Assembly: GCF_008000995.1 (NCBI RefSeq)
Contig: NZ_CP042828.1
Span: 3,834,882-3,898,881, forward strand
DNA length: 64,000 nucleotides
Direction of reading: 5' to 3'
Source of the DNA: Ruania zhangjianzhongii
GTDB lineage: Bacteria > Actinomycetota > Actinomycetes > Actinomycetales > Beutenbergiaceae
Part shown: one piece after another, positions 7,608 through 16,739 of the stretch
Layout: each line of letters starts with the position of its first letter
Numbering within the stretch: the stretch's first letter is position 1
The notes under the pieces: generated by a model
What the model was told of the DNA's origin: nothing
The model's database searches: none
Seen by the model: only the letters and a program-made list of their open reading frames with translations
Program-made: the position numbers and the translations under genes

Positions 7608-8719
7608 CGGGTCTGCTCCTTCACTGCTGGCGGCAGTGCGTAGGGGTCGGTGTGGAACCAGGCGCGGGCCGCCCAGAGGGAGACGTAGACCAGGCCGACC
7701 AGGACCGGAACCTCGATCAGCGGGCCGACCACCCCGGCAAGCGCCTGCCCGCTGGTCGCGCCGAACGTACCGATGGCCACAGCGATCGCGAGCTCGAAGT
7801 TGTTTCCCGCCGCAGTAAACGCCAGCGTCGTCGACCGCGCATACCCGAGTCCTAGACCTTTGCCGAGGAGGAGTCCGGCGAACCACATCAGCGCGAAGTA
7901 CACCAGTAGCGGGAGCGCGATCCGCACCACGTCCAGGGGGTTCGAGGTGATCGCCTCGCCCTGCAGGGCGAACAGCAGGACGATCGTGAACAACAACCCA
8001 TAGAGCGCCCACGGACCGACCGCGGGCAGGAAGCGTTCCTCGTACCAGGCCCGCCCCCGGCGCTGCTCACCAATCCAACGCGAGGCGAACCCGGCGATCA
8101 GCGGTATGCCGAGGAAGACGAGGACGTTGAGCGCGATCTGCCCGACCGACACGTCCAAGCCTTGGGTGTCCAGGCCGAGCCAGCCGGGCAGGATCGTGAG
8201 GTAGAGCCAGCCCAGGAAAGAGAACGCGATCACCTGGAAGACGGAATTGATCGCCACCAGCACCGCGGTCGCCTCCCGATCGCCGCAGGCCAGGTCGTTC
8301 CAGATCACCACCATCGCGATACAGCGCGCCAGGCCCACGATGATCAGCCCGGTCCGGTACTCCGGCAAGTCGGGCAGGAGCAGCCAGGCCAGGGCGAACA
8401 TCACCGCCGGGCCAGCGATCCAGTTCAGCACCAGCGAGGAGACCAAGAGCTTCTTGTCACCGGTCACCGCGGCGACCTTGTCGTAGCGGACCTTCGCCAG
8501 CACCGGATACATCATCACCAACAGACCCAGCGCGATCGGCACCGAAATGCCCGCTACCTCCAACCGGACCAGCAGGTCGGAGACAGCGGGAACGAACCGG
8601 CCCAACAAGAGACCGGCGAACATCGCGAGACCGATCCAGGCGGGCAGCCACTTGTCCAGCGTGGACAGGCGCGGCACTGCCATCGGGCTCGCGACTACGC
8701 TCCGCTCTTGGTTCGACAC
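7604..8719 (-). CDS. acr3: ACR3-family arsenite efflux transporter
   Basis: A 371-residue protein with about ten membrane segments. It shows the conserved family features GLARCIAMVVIWNDLACGD, which carries the essential cysteine, and FTAAGNNFELAIAV. It expels As(III), driven by the proton gradient. A GTG at 8719 is the longest start, with a weak AGAAGA site very close; the in-frame ATG at 8683 is possible. It is the first gene of the acr3/arsR-arsC/arsC operon, with an ArsR-type operator at 8728-8744 just upstream. Confidence 0.93.
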   Translation of the reverse strand: MSNQERSVVASPMAVPRLSTLDKWLPAWIGLAMFAGLLLGRFVPAVSDLLVRLEVAGISVPIALGLLVMMYPVLAKVRYDKVAAVTGDKKLLVSSLVLNWIAGPAVMFALAWLLLPDLPEYRTGLIIVGLARCIAMVVIWNDLACGDREATAVLVAINSVFQVIAFSFLGWLYLTILPGWLGLDTQGLDVSVGQIALNVLVFLGIPLIAGFASRWIGEQRRGRAWYEERFLPAVGPWALYGLLFTIVLLFALQGEAITSNPLDVVRIALPLLVYFALMWFAGLLLGKGLGLGYARSTTLAFTAAGNNFELAIAVAIGTFGATSGQALAGVVGPLIEVPVLVGLVYVSLWAARAWFHTDPYALPPAVKEQTR

Positions 8720-8727
8720 TCTTCTAT

Positions 8728-8744
8728 ATTGATAGATATCGAAT
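8728..8744. promoter_or_regulatory. ArsR operator, site 3, upstream of acr3
   Basis: ATTGA-N4-TATCGAAT matches the consensus ATTGA-N4-TRTCGAWW shared with the two sites near arsR. It begins nine bases upstream of the acr3 GTG, in an AT-rich island that stands out from the local GC content. Confidence 0.6.
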
Positions 8745-8799
8745 CAACAGGCAAATCGGCAGTCATGAAATCCGGTCCAGCACCCGAGCAGGAGAATGC

Positions 8800-11700
8800 T
8801 CAGTGCTCAGTGGTGGCCAGGTGTCCGAACCGGTGCATCGTGCGGGAGATCGCCTGCTCGCGCAGCACGTAGAGCAGCTCCCGGCGTCCGGATGCGAGCA
8901 CCTCGCCAGGTAGCGGGTCGACGTCGGCACGCTCGTCCGCCGCCGCCTGCCACAGACCGGGCACCTCGCCGATCACCCGGAGGCGGCCGGTCACGTCCCC
9001 AGCAGCCACTCGGTGGCAGAAGTCCTCGTCGGACTCCACACCCCAGCCAAGATCGCCGACCTCGGCGCCGAGCAAGCTCTGCGCCGCACTGGCCACGTCC
9101 GGGTGCAGGCTCACCTCCACCGGTACTCCGGCACAGGCGGCGGCGAGCACCATCCGGCCCACCTCCACCGGGAGGCCGTCGGCGCCGGCGCGCACCGCCA
9201 GCAGAGGGGCGGGCCGGTACCGGAAGATGTTCGCCTCGGCGCGCAGCCCGGTCAGGTCGCTCTCTTCGCGGTAGTGCTCGTCCCGCGCCCAGGCATCGCT
9301 GGCCACCGACGCACGCAACCACTCCGCCTGAGCGGGGTCGGCCGCCAGGCGCAGATACGTGCCGAGCAGATCGGCCACCCGGCTGCCGACCGCACCCTGG
9401 CCGTGCGGTCGTTCCCGCGTGGTCCAGGCGCCGAGCTGGGCCACATAGTTCGGCCCGCCGGCCTTCGCACCCGGGCCAACCGAGGACCGCTTCCAGCCAC
9501 CGAAGGACTGCCGCTGCACGATCGCACCGGTGATGTGCCGGTTGATATAGGCGTTGCCGACCTCGACATGCGCCAGCCAGTGCCGGATCTCGTCCTCGTC
9601 CAGGCTGTGCAGCCCGCCGGTGAGGCCGTAGGCAGTGGCGTTCTGCCACTCGATCGCCTGCTCCAGAGTCTCGGCGGTCATCACGCCGAGCACCGGGCCG
9701 AAGTACTCGGTGAGGTGGAACGGAGAGCCCGGCCAGACCCCTTCCTTCATCCCGGGGGACCAGAGCCGCCCGGTCTCGTCCAGTTGCCGCGGCTCCACCA
9801 GCCAGTTCTCCCCCGGCTCCAACCGGGTCAGTGCCGTGTGCAGCTTGCCCTGCGGGGGCTCGATCACTGGGCCCATGGCGGTGCTCAGGTCGGTCGGCCA
9901 GCCCACCGGGAGCGAGGCCACCGCATCGATGAGCTGGCGGCGGAACCGCTCGGAGGTGGCCACCGAGCCCACCAGGATCAGCAGCGAGGCAGCCGAGCAC
10001 TTCTGCCCGGCGTGTCCGAACGCGCTCCGCACCGCGTCCGCGACGGCGAGGTCGTAATCGGCGCTCGGGGTGACGATCAGGGCGTTCTTCCCGGAGGTCT
10101 CGGCGAGCACACCGGGACCACTGGGGTGCTCGGACCGCCACGAGGTGAACAGCCGGGACGTCTCATAGCCGCCGGTGAGAATCACCCGGTCCACCTCCGG
10201 GTGGGCGACCAGACGCTGACCGGCCCCCTCCTCCTCGGCGCGGACGATCTGAATGGTCTCGGCCGGGATTCCGTGCTGGGCCATCGCGGCATGGATCGCC
10301 GCCACTGCGATCTCCGCGCACCCAGGCACCGGCGGTGCCGGCTTGATCACCACGGCGGACCCCGCTGCGAGCGCGGCCAGCATGCCCCCGGTGGGGATCG
10401 CCACCGGGAAGTTCCACGGTGGGGTGACCAGCACCACCGAGTCGGCGGTGAAGGTCAGCCCCTCCTCCTCCTCGATCCTCGGCAGTTCCTCGGCGCGGTC
10501 GGCGTAGTACCGGGCGAAGTCGATCGCCTCGGAGACCTCCGGGTCCGCTTCGGCCACCGTCTTGCCACCCTCGTGGCTCATCGCGGTGACCAGCTCACCG
10601 CGCCGGGCCTCCAGCTCGTCGGAAACGGTGCGCAGCACGGCGGCACGTTCGCTCGCCGGCCGAACCGCCCACGCCGCGGCGGCGGACCGGGCACGGGCCA
10701 CTGTGCGGTCCACATCCTCGGCACCGGCGAGCATCGGGGAGGTGAGCTCACGGGCCGGGGCGTGGACCCACTCCCGTGCGGCGGCCCGTACCTGCGGCAG
10801 AGCGGGATCGGAGTCGGTGGTGTTCACGAACGTATCCGGCGTCGCCGGCCGGATGTCCGTGCGCCGGCGCTGCGCGCTCAGCTCGGTCGCCGCAGCCACG
10901 CTGGCGCGGAACCGCGCTTCCTGGTCCGCCATCGGCGAGAGGCTCACCTCATCCCCCTCGTGCGGGGCGAAGATGGCGTGCACGAAGTTCTCCGGGGCGG
11001 CGTTCTCCTCCAGTCGCCGCACCAGGTAGGAGACGGCAACGTCGAAGTCCTTCGGGGCGACCACCGGCGTGTACAGGATCAGCGGTCCATGGGTGTCCAC
11101 GTCCGCCGCTACGGCTCGCGCCTGAGCCGGAGCCATGCCCTGCAGCATCTCCACGTCCATCGACCGGGTCACCCCGCGAGCGGTGGCGAGCTGGAAGGCG
11201 AGTGCCAGGTCGAACAGGTTGTGCGAGGCGACGCCGGTGCGGACCGCATCGGCCACCTCCGGGCGGAGCATCCGGTCCAGCATGCGCACATAGTTGGCAT
11301 CGACGTCCGCTTTGGTGGGGTACGGCGCCTGAGCCCAGCCGTGTACCTCCGCCTCGACCCCTTCCATCGCCAGGTTGGCCCCTTTGACCAGCCGCACCTT
11401 GATCGGGGCGCCCCCGCCGGCCACCCGCTTCTGCGCGAACGTGGTGAGCCGCTCCAGTGCCGCCACCGAGTCCGGCAGGTAAGCCTGCAGCACGATGCCC
11501 ATCTGCAGCTGGGCGAACTCCGGCTCGGAGCAGATCGCCTCGAACACTGCGACGGTCAGGTCCAGGTCGCGGTACTCCTCCATGTCCAGGTTCACGAACG
11601 CCGCCGGCGACTTGGCTGCCGCCGTGCGGTAGAGCGGACGAAGCCGCTCCAGCACGCGCGCCACGTTCTGCTCGGTGTTCCAGGTGGAGAGCTGGGAGAC

Positions 11701-12255
11701 GAGCGAGGAGACCTTGATGGAGACATAGTCCATATCCGGGCGCTCCAGCAGGGCACGGGTACGTTCGGTGCGGGCGGCGGCTTCGCTCTCGCCGAGCACC
11801 GCCTCACCGAGCAGGTTGATGTTCAGCCGGCGGCCGTCCGCCTTGGCGTGGGCGAGGTGGTTCGCCAGGGCCGGGTCCTCAGCGTCGACCACCAGGTGAC
11901 CGACCAGCTGACGCAGCCGGGTGCGCGCGAGGGGCACTACCACCGAGGGGGCCAGCCGGGAGACGGCCGCACCGGCACCGAGCATCAGCCGGTCCACCGG
12001 GGAGAGGAAGCCCCCGGCCGCGGACGCGGACAGCCGGGCGAGCTCCCGGGCGGCCACCCGCAGGTCCTCCGGCCGGGCCACCCGGTCCACGAACCGCACG
12101 GCCAGGTCTAACCCCTCGGGGTCGGCGACCAGCGCCGCCAACCGCTTGCTGGTCCGAGATTCGGCACCGGTGGTGGACTGGGCGGTCGCTTGAGCCCACC
12201 GGTGCGCCAGCTCGACGGCGGGCTCGACGGCAGAGTCGATCGTCGCAGAAGTCAT
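8800..12255 (-). CDS. putA: Bifunctional proline dehydrogenase / L-glutamate gamma-semialdehyde dehydrogenase
   Basis: A 1151-residue PutA-type protein. The N-terminal half is a proline dehydrogenase (FAD) barrel with segments such as DMEEYRD and SMDVEMLQGM. The C-terminal half is an aldehyde dehydrogenase with Glu719 (LAETSGKNA) and catalytic Cys753 (GHAGQKCSAAS). About 150 residues follow the dehydrogenase. It converts proline to glutamate, feeding electrons to the membrane quinone pool. It lacks the N-terminal DNA-binding domain of enterobacterial PutA, so it needs a separate regulator; the divergent AraC gene is the obvious candidate. The start is ATG 12255. Confidence 0.95.
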   Translation of the reverse strand: MTSATIDSAVEPAVELAHRWAQATAQSTTGAESRTSKRLAALVADPEGLDLAVRFVDRVARPEDLRVAARELARLSASAAGGFLSPVDRLMLGAGAAVSRLAPSVVVPLARTRLRQLVGHLVVDAEDPALANHLAHAKADGRRLNINLLGEAVLGESEAAARTERTRALLERPDMDYVSIKVSSLVSQLSTWNTEQNVARVLERLRPLYRTAAAKSPAAFVNLDMEEYRDLDLTVAVFEAICSEPEFAQLQMGIVLQAYLPDSVAALERLTTFAQKRVAGGGAPIKVRLVKGANLAMEGVEAEVHGWAQAPYPTKADVDANYVRMLDRMLRPEVADAVRTGVASHNLFDLALAFQLATARGVTRSMDVEMLQGMAPAQARAVAADVDTHGPLILYTPVVAPKDFDVAVSYLVRRLEENAAPENFVHAIFAPHEGDEVSLSPMADQEARFRASVAAATELSAQRRRTDIRPATPDTFVNTTDSDPALPQVRAAAREWVHAPARELTSPMLAGAEDVDRTVARARSAAAAWAVRPASERAAVLRTVSDELEARRGELVTAMSHEGGKTVAEADPEVSEAIDFARYYADRAEELPRIEEEEGLTFTADSVVLVTPPWNFPVAIPTGGMLAALAAGSAVVIKPAPPVPGCAEIAVAAIHAAMAQHGIPAETIQIVRAEEEGAGQRLVAHPEVDRVILTGGYETSRLFTSWRSEHPSGPGVLAETSGKNALIVTPSADYDLAVADAVRSAFGHAGQKCSAASLLILVGSVATSERFRRQLIDAVASLPVGWPTDLSTAMGPVIEPPQGKLHTALTRLEPGENWLVEPRQLDETGRLWSPGMKEGVWPGSPFHLTEYFGPVLGVMTAETLEQAIEWQNATAYGLTGGLHSLDEDEIRHWLAHVEVGNAYINRHITGAIVQRQSFGGWKRSSVGPGAKAGGPNYVAQLGAWTTRERPHGQGAVGSRVADLLGTYLRLAADPAQAEWLRASVASDAWARDEHYREESDLTGLRAEANIFRYRPAPLLAVRAGADGLPVEVGRMVLAAACAGVPVEVSLHPDVASAAQSLLGAEVGDLGWGVESDEDFCHRVAAGDVTGRLRVIGEVPGLWQAAADERADVDPLPGEVLASGRRELLYVLREQAISRTMHRFGHLATTEH

Positions 12256-12380
12256 GACACCATCTTGCGCCGGATCCTGGCTCTGCGTCTTGTCGGATCG
12301 CCGCGGCGGCACCCGCGCATCGGTACCAAGGGTGTTCACCGGCGTCACCCGGCGGGCAGCCAGTAGCATCAGCCCTCGTC

Positions 12381-13103
12381 ATGTCCACTCCTGCCGACCG
12401 GGCTCGCAACGCGCTCAACCCGGCGATGTCCGAGCTGTTCGCCTCGCTGACCACCACGATGTTCTGCGCCAAGGACGTCACCGGGGCCTACGTCGCGGTC
12501 AACGACGTGTTCGTGGCCCGCACCAGCGAGCGCACCCGGGCCGCTGTGCTCGGCCGCAGGGCCCTCGAGCTGTTCGTCACCCCGCTGGCACTGCGGTACG
12601 AGAAGCAGGACGCCGCTGTGCTCACCGGGCGCACTCTGCGGCACGAGCTGGAGCTGATCCGCCGTCCCGGTGGTCGGCCGGGCTGGTACCTGACCACGAA
12701 GGTGCCGCTGCGCACCGACGGCGAGATCGTCGGCGTCGTGAGCATCTCCGAGGACCTGCACGTGGCCACCGAGACCGCCGAGCCACTGCAGTCCCTGGCG
12801 CGAGTGCAGGAGTGGATCGCAGCGCACCTGGAGGGGCCGATCCAGGTGGCGGACCTGGCGGCAGTCGCCGGCTGCTCCCGGCACGCACTGGAGCGGCGCA
12901 CCCGCCGGGTGTTCCACCTCTCCCCCGCCCAGGTGGTGCTGCGGGCCCGGATCGACCGCGCCGCCGAGCGGCTGACCACCACCGCTCTCCCGATCGCGCA
13001 GATCGCCACCACCTGCGGCTTCTACGACCAAGCGGCCTTCACCCGCACCTTCGCCCGGGTGACCGGGGAGACCCCGGCCCAGTTCCGCCGTCGGGCGTGG
13101 TGA
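12381..13103 (+). CDS. PAS-like/AraC transcriptional regulator, divergent from putA
   Basis: A 240-residue protein. Residues about 15-125 resemble a PAS sensor (FCAKDVTGAYVAVND), and residues 140-240 form an AraC-type double helix-turn-helix ending GFYDQAAFTRTFARVTGETP. Its position back-to-back with putA, 125 bases apart, suggests it controls proline use (inference). There is no ribosome binding site before ATG 12381, and a TAGCAT box lies at about 12364, so a short or absent leader is possible. Its 3' end faces the convergent membrane-protein gene at 13120. Confidence 0.85.
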   Translation: MSTPADRARNALNPAMSELFASLTTTMFCAKDVTGAYVAVNDVFVARTSERTRAAVLGRRALELFVTPLALRYEKQDAAVLTGRTLRHELELIRRPGGRPGWYLTTKVPLRTDGEIVGVVSISEDLHVATETAEPLQSLARVQEWIAAHLEGPIQVADLAAVAGCSRHALERRTRRVFHLSPAQVVLRARIDRAAERLTTTALPIAQIATTCGFYDQAAFTRTFARVTGETPAQFRRRAW

Positions 13104-13119
13104 CCTGCGCGATCGTTCG

Positions 13120-13638
13120 TCAGCCGACCGAGGCTTTCGTGGTGGCAGCGTCGGTCCGTGCCGGTAGCAGCGCCCAGGGCCGGCGATACCGGACCAACGT
13201 CCCGATCAGCACTGCGGCCAGGAGCGCCGCACCACCGTCGGTCACCGCGCTGGGCAAGATCCCGGGCACACCGTAGCGCTCGATCACGGCGGTCCACATC
13301 TGCGACGGGATCATCGCGAATCCCAGTCCCTGGGTCAGATTGACCGCGAGAACGACCCAGAACAGCCACCGCGACCGCAGCCAGAAGGCCAGAATTCCGA
13401 GTGCGTTCCCGAGCATGTAGAGGCAGCCGACGATCCGAAACCCGGTGGTGAAGCCGGGGGCCTCCCCGCCCGGGTCCGCCCCACCCGCCTGCGTCATCAT
13501 CGTCTCGATCAACGCGACGTCGACCACCACGAAGTTCTGCAGCGTGGTGCCGATCAGGAAGACGACGGAACACAGAGCGGTCAGCACCTGCAGCGGTCGG
13601 GTCCACCGGGACGGGGTCAGGGCGGGCGACGAGGACAT
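13120..13638 (-). CDS. Four-helix integral membrane protein, unknown function
   Basis: A 172-residue protein with four predicted membrane segments (about residues 15-35, 68-85, 90-110 and 135-150). I recognise no family. An AAGGAAG site precedes the ATG at 13638. It is divergent from the TetR regulator at 13709, and two near-tetO operators lie between them, so it is the likely target of that regulator. Confidence 0.7.
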   Translation of the reverse strand: MSSSPALTPSRWTRPLQVLTALCSVVFLIGTTLQNFVVVDVALIETMMTQAGGADPGGEAPGFTTGFRIVGCLYMLGNALGILAFWLRSRWLFWVVLAVNLTQGLGFAMIPSQMWTAVIERYGVPGILPSAVTDGGAALLAAVLIGTLVRYRRPWALLPARTDAATTKASVG

Positions 13639-13644
13639 GATCTT

Positions 13645-13669
13645 CCTTCCCTATCGGTGATAGGGAAGG
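13645..13669. promoter_or_regulatory. Perfect palindrome resembling the tetO operator
   Basis: Arms 13645-13655 and 13659-13669 are exact reverse complements (11 bp) around GGT. The core CCCTATCGGTGATAGGG is close to the classical tet operators. It lies seven bases before the membrane-protein gene on the minus strand. Confidence 0.75.
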
Positions 13670-13670
13670 A

Positions 13671-13687
13671 CTCTACCACCGATAGAG
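13671..13687. promoter_or_regulatory. Second tetO-like operator
   Basis: CTCTACCACCGATAGAG is the same palindrome as the neighbouring site with one arm mismatch. Together they give two tandem operators between the divergent membrane-protein and TetR genes, as in classical tetR/tetA control. Confidence 0.65.
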
Positions 13688-13708
13688 GGTCTGCTAGATT
13701 CCGGTGAT

Positions 13709-14359
13709 ATGCCCATCGACCCGCCCCCCGAAGCGCCGACCCACGCCCAGGGAAGGACCCGGCTCGATCGCAACCGGATCGTCACCGCGGCCATCCAGCT
13801 GCTGGACGAGGAGGGGATCGCCGAGCTGAGCACGCGTCGGCTGGCGGCACGGCTGGGGGTCCGATCTCCGACGCTCTACTGGCACGTCCGGGACAAGGCC
13901 GAGCTCCTCGACCTGGTCGCCGAGGAGCTGTGCGCCGACAGCTTCGACATCGACGCCGGACTGCCGTGGCGCAATCAGCTCGAGCAGGGTCTGCACCAGT
14001 TCCGCTCCCTGGTCCTGGCGCACCGGGATGTCGCGGCGTTGCTGCGGGACCGGCCACCCCATGGTCCGAACCGGCGGGGCCACATCGAGACAACGGTGCG
14101 GATCCTGCTCGAGGCGGGACTCACCGTCGAGGATGCGGCGGGAGTCTCACGGCTGCTCGTCTCGCACGTGCTGAGCACCCACCCTGGCGATCTTGCCCCG
14201 CTGGCCGAGGCCGCCGGCGAGGTCGGCTCGAGTGACGACTATCCGAACCTGCGCCGTGTCGCTCCAGCCCTGGCCGGACTCTCGGGGGATGCACTGTTCG
14301 AGCTGGGGATGCAGGTCATTCTGGATGGCATCGAGGCGCGCCTGACCGCACACCGCTGA
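13709..14359 (+). CDS. TetR-family regulator with a TetR-class C-terminal domain
   Basis: A 216-residue regulator. Helix-turn-helix residues about 20-65 include STRRLAARLGVRSPTLYWHV, very close to the DNA-reading helix of tetracycline repressor. The C-terminal part contains histidines and a pattern compatible with the TetR_C ligand domain. The operators at 13645-13687 are nearly tetO, which fits this helix. The neighbouring target has four membrane helices, not the 12 of a tetracycline pump, so the inducer is unlikely to be assumed to be tetracycline. Confidence 0.87.
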   Translation: MPIDPPPEAPTHAQGRTRLDRNRIVTAAIQLLDEEGIAELSTRRLAARLGVRSPTLYWHVRDKAELLDLVAEELCADSFDIDAGLPWRNQLEQGLHQFRSLVLAHRDVAALLRDRPPHGPNRRGHIETTVRILLEAGLTVEDAAGVSRLLVSHVLSTHPGDLAPLAEAAGEVGSSDDYPNLRRVAPALAGLSGDALFELGMQVILDGIEARLTAHR

Positions 14360-14394
14360 CGGGCGAGCTCAGCCGATGCTGGAAGAACCCGCGA

Positions 14395-15414
14395 TCAGCG
14401 CCGCTGCGCGGCTAGCCAGGCGTCCTCAGCGGCATAGTCGAACAGGTGGGCGCCCATCGCGGCGAACTCGGTCAGCTCGGTGCGCCACTCCCCGGCGGCC
14501 GCCACCTCCTCGAGCCAGTCCAGATAGTCCGGCAGCGCCTCCACGTAACCCAGCACCGGCCGGTAGCCGAGGTCGCGGCCGGCCGCCGCCATGTCCAGCA
14601 CGATCGGGGTGGGCACCGACCACGGCGTGAGCCCGAGGGTGCCCTCCGGGTAGCCGTGCAGCCGGTGCACGGTGAGCTCATGTCCGCGCGCGGCACCGAC
14701 GCTGGCCACGATCTCGGCCACGGTGAGGGCCGCTGGGTCGGCCACGTTCAGCACCCGGGCGCCCGGACGACCCGCGGCCAACCGGACCAGTTCGGCAATG
14801 GTGCGAGCCGCCGTCGTCTGGAACCGGGAAGCGCCGCTGTGGGCGAGGAGAACCTCGCGGCGGCCGTCGAGGATCCGCTTCAGCACGTACCACTCGCGGG
14901 GGTTACGCGCGTACCGGCCATGAATGGCACCCGGGCGCAGCACGGTGACCAGAACGTCACTGGCGAGCCACCGATGCTCATAGCCGACCTTGCCACCGGC
15001 GTAGCCGGGCAGGTCCGCCGACACCGTCGCCTGGTCCTCGGCGATCGGCACCGGGAGCTGCGGCGGGTCCGCCGAGCCGAGGGTACGCCCGGCCTCGTCG
15101 GCGTACACGGCCGCACTGGAGAGGACGACGGCGGAGCCCAGCCGGTCGGAGTGCGCGAGCACCCGCTCGGCGTCGGTGGCGTCGAAGCCGACGCAGTCCA
15201 CGAGCAGGTCCACCCCGTCCCCGATCGCTCGCGCCAGGCCTGCCGGGTCGGCGTAGTCGCCACGCACCTCGGCGACACCGAGCTCGGCCAGGCCGGGGGC
15301 CAACGGCCGGCTGCCCCGGTGCAGTACTCGCACCGCCCAGCCCTCTCGGGCGAGCGCGCCGGCGGTGGGCACTCCGGTCTGTCCGTTGCCACCGAGGATG
15401 AGGGCCGTGGTCAC
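14395..15414 (-). CDS. NAD-dependent epimerase/dehydratase family protein
   Basis: A 339-residue extended-SDR protein with an N-terminal LILGGNGQTG Rossmann motif and a serine stretch LSSAAVYAD. The usual YxxxK is replaced by YAGGKVGYEH, where Tyr and Lys are present in a YAGGK arrangement. The substrate is unknown. A GTG start at 15414 is used; the binding site is weak. It is divergent from the 372-residue membrane protein at 15502 and convergent with TetR at 13709. Confidence 0.78.
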   Translation of the reverse strand: MTTALILGGNGQTGVPTAGALAREGWAVRVLHRGSRPLAPGLAELGVAEVRGDYADPAGLARAIGDGVDLLVDCVGFDATDAERVLAHSDRLGSAVVLSSAAVYADEAGRTLGSADPPQLPVPIAEDQATVSADLPGYAGGKVGYEHRWLASDVLVTVLRPGAIHGRYARNPREWYVLKRILDGRREVLLAHSGASRFQTTAARTIAELVRLAAGRPGARVLNVADPAALTVAEIVASVGAARGHELTVHRLHGYPEGTLGLTPWSVPTPIVLDMAAAGRDLGYRPVLGYVEALPDYLDWLEEVAAAGEWRTELTEFAAMGAHLFDYAAEDAWLAAQRR

Positions 15415-15501
15415 CTGGTCAGGCTAGGCCGGGGCAGCGACGGGGAGAAGTGCCCGCTGCCGAGAGCAGAACCGCGCAGGGGCCGCCATAGGGTGGTGGC
15501 C

Positions 15502-16620
15502 ATGACCACCGCTGAGCAGATCGCCGCGTGCGAGCGCACGTTCCGGCGTTACGGGCTGCCGCTGCTGGTGCACGGTCACAGCGCTCGGCGGGATGTGTTC
15601 GGGCGAGCGGCACCGTTCCTGGTGGTGGTGCTGCTGCTGGAGGCGTTCGCCACCATCCAGCTGGACTGGCCGTGGTGGCTGAACCTGCTCGCGCCGATCG
15701 GCGTACTGGCCGCGCTCGGGGCCTCCTACGCCGGCCTGAACGTGGCCCGCGGCCGGCGCTGGTCCACGCTGCCGCAGGACGTCGGCGGTCCGGAGCTGGC
15801 ATTCTTCGTACTCGCTCCGGCGGTGCTGCCGGTGCTGTTCGGCGGGCAGTGGGTCACCGGTCTGGTGAACGCCTTGGTGAACGTGCTGCTCCTGCTGGGG
15901 GTCCGGGCCGTGGTCGGTTACGGCCTGGCGGCGACCCTGTGGTGGGGTATGAGCCGGGTGGGCAGCGAGCTCGGTTCCTCGCTGGTGCGGCTGATCCGGT
16001 TCCTGCCGTTGCTGCTGATCTTCTCCATCGCGCTGTTCTACAACGCCGAGGTCTGGCAGGTCTTCGACCACACTCCCGGGGCCTCGGACGTGATCCTCGG
16101 CATCTTCTTCGCGGTCCTGATCCTGGTGATCCTGTCCATGCGGCTGCGCCCAGAGACCGCCGAGGTGCTCACCCGGGCCGAGGCCGAGCACCCGACCGCG
16201 GGCGATCTTCCCGCGCTCACCCGCGCGCAGCAGTTCAACGTCACCGCGATGGTCGGTGCCAACCAGCTTCTCCAGGTGATCGTGGTCAGTGCCGGTGTCG
16301 GACTGTTCTTCTTCGCCCTCGGCGTGCTCACCATCACCCCGGGGGTGCTGCAGGAGTGGGGTATCGACGGCGGCACCTGGCAGGTGGAGCTTCCGTTCTG
16401 GGGCGAGACGCTGCTGGTCAGCCAGACCCTGCTCCGGGTCTCGGTGGCGCTGGCCACGTTCACCGGGCTCTACTACGCCATCTCGGTACTCACCGACGCG
16501 GTCTACCGAGCCGACTTCATCGACGAGATGGTGGTGAAGATGTCCGATGTGGCCGGTCATCGGGTCACCTACCACCAGCTGCTCAGCCAGGCTCGGGCCG
16601 GCGCCGACCAGCCCGGCTGA
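15502..16620 (+). CDS. Multi-pass membrane protein, unknown function
   Basis: A 372-residue protein with about seven to eight membrane segments, starting near residues 35-55 and ending near 325-345. A soluble central stretch (about 215-260) is rich in Glu and Ala. No transport or catalytic motif is recognised. The ATG at 15502 is chosen; the open frame continues far upstream to 14446, but that extension runs antisense to the epimerase gene and is very unlikely to be coding. The stop lies inside the first copy of a 19-base direct repeat. Confidence 0.72.
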   Translation: MTTAEQIAACERTFRRYGLPLLVHGHSARRDVFGRAAPFLVVVLLLEAFATIQLDWPWWLNLLAPIGVLAALGASYAGLNVARGRRWSTLPQDVGGPELAFFVLAPAVLPVLFGGQWVTGLVNALVNVLLLLGVRAVVGYGLAATLWWGMSRVGSELGSSLVRLIRFLPLLLIFSIALFYNAEVWQVFDHTPGASDVILGIFFAVLILVILSMRLRPETAEVLTRAEAEHPTAGDLPALTRAQQFNVTAMVGANQLLQVIVVSAGVGLFFFALGVLTITPGVLQEWGIDGGTWQVELPFWGETLLVSQTLLRVSVALATFTGLYYAISVLTDAVYRADFIDEMVVKMSDVAGHRVTYHQLLSQARAGADQPG

Positions 16621-16660
16621 GCGGGCGACCCCGGCACCCGGCCAGCCCGGCTGAGCGGGC
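16608..16660. repeat. 19-base direct repeat, 34-base period, with hairpin potential
   Basis: The same 19 bases occur at 16608-16626 and 16642-16660. Each copy carries GCCCG...CGGGC arms able to form a small hairpin. The first copy includes the membrane-protein stop codon. It lies between two convergent genes, so it may act as a tandem terminator (inference). Confidence 0.5.
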
Positions 16661-16739
16661 TCTCCGGCACCCCCGCCAGCCCGACCGCCCCGCCACTGTT
16701 CCCGGCCGGGCACGGGGCGCGAGGTGAGCAGCTGCTCCC

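Noticed and set aside
9013-12111. Open frame of about 1030 codons on the strand opposite putA
   Set aside because: It is a GC-rich shadow of a clear PutA gene. It has no sensible domains and an Arg/Gly/His-rich composition.
14446-15501. Upstream extension of the membrane-protein frame
   Set aside because: It is antisense to the epimerase gene and contains no hydrophobic helix pattern until the chosen ATG at 15502.
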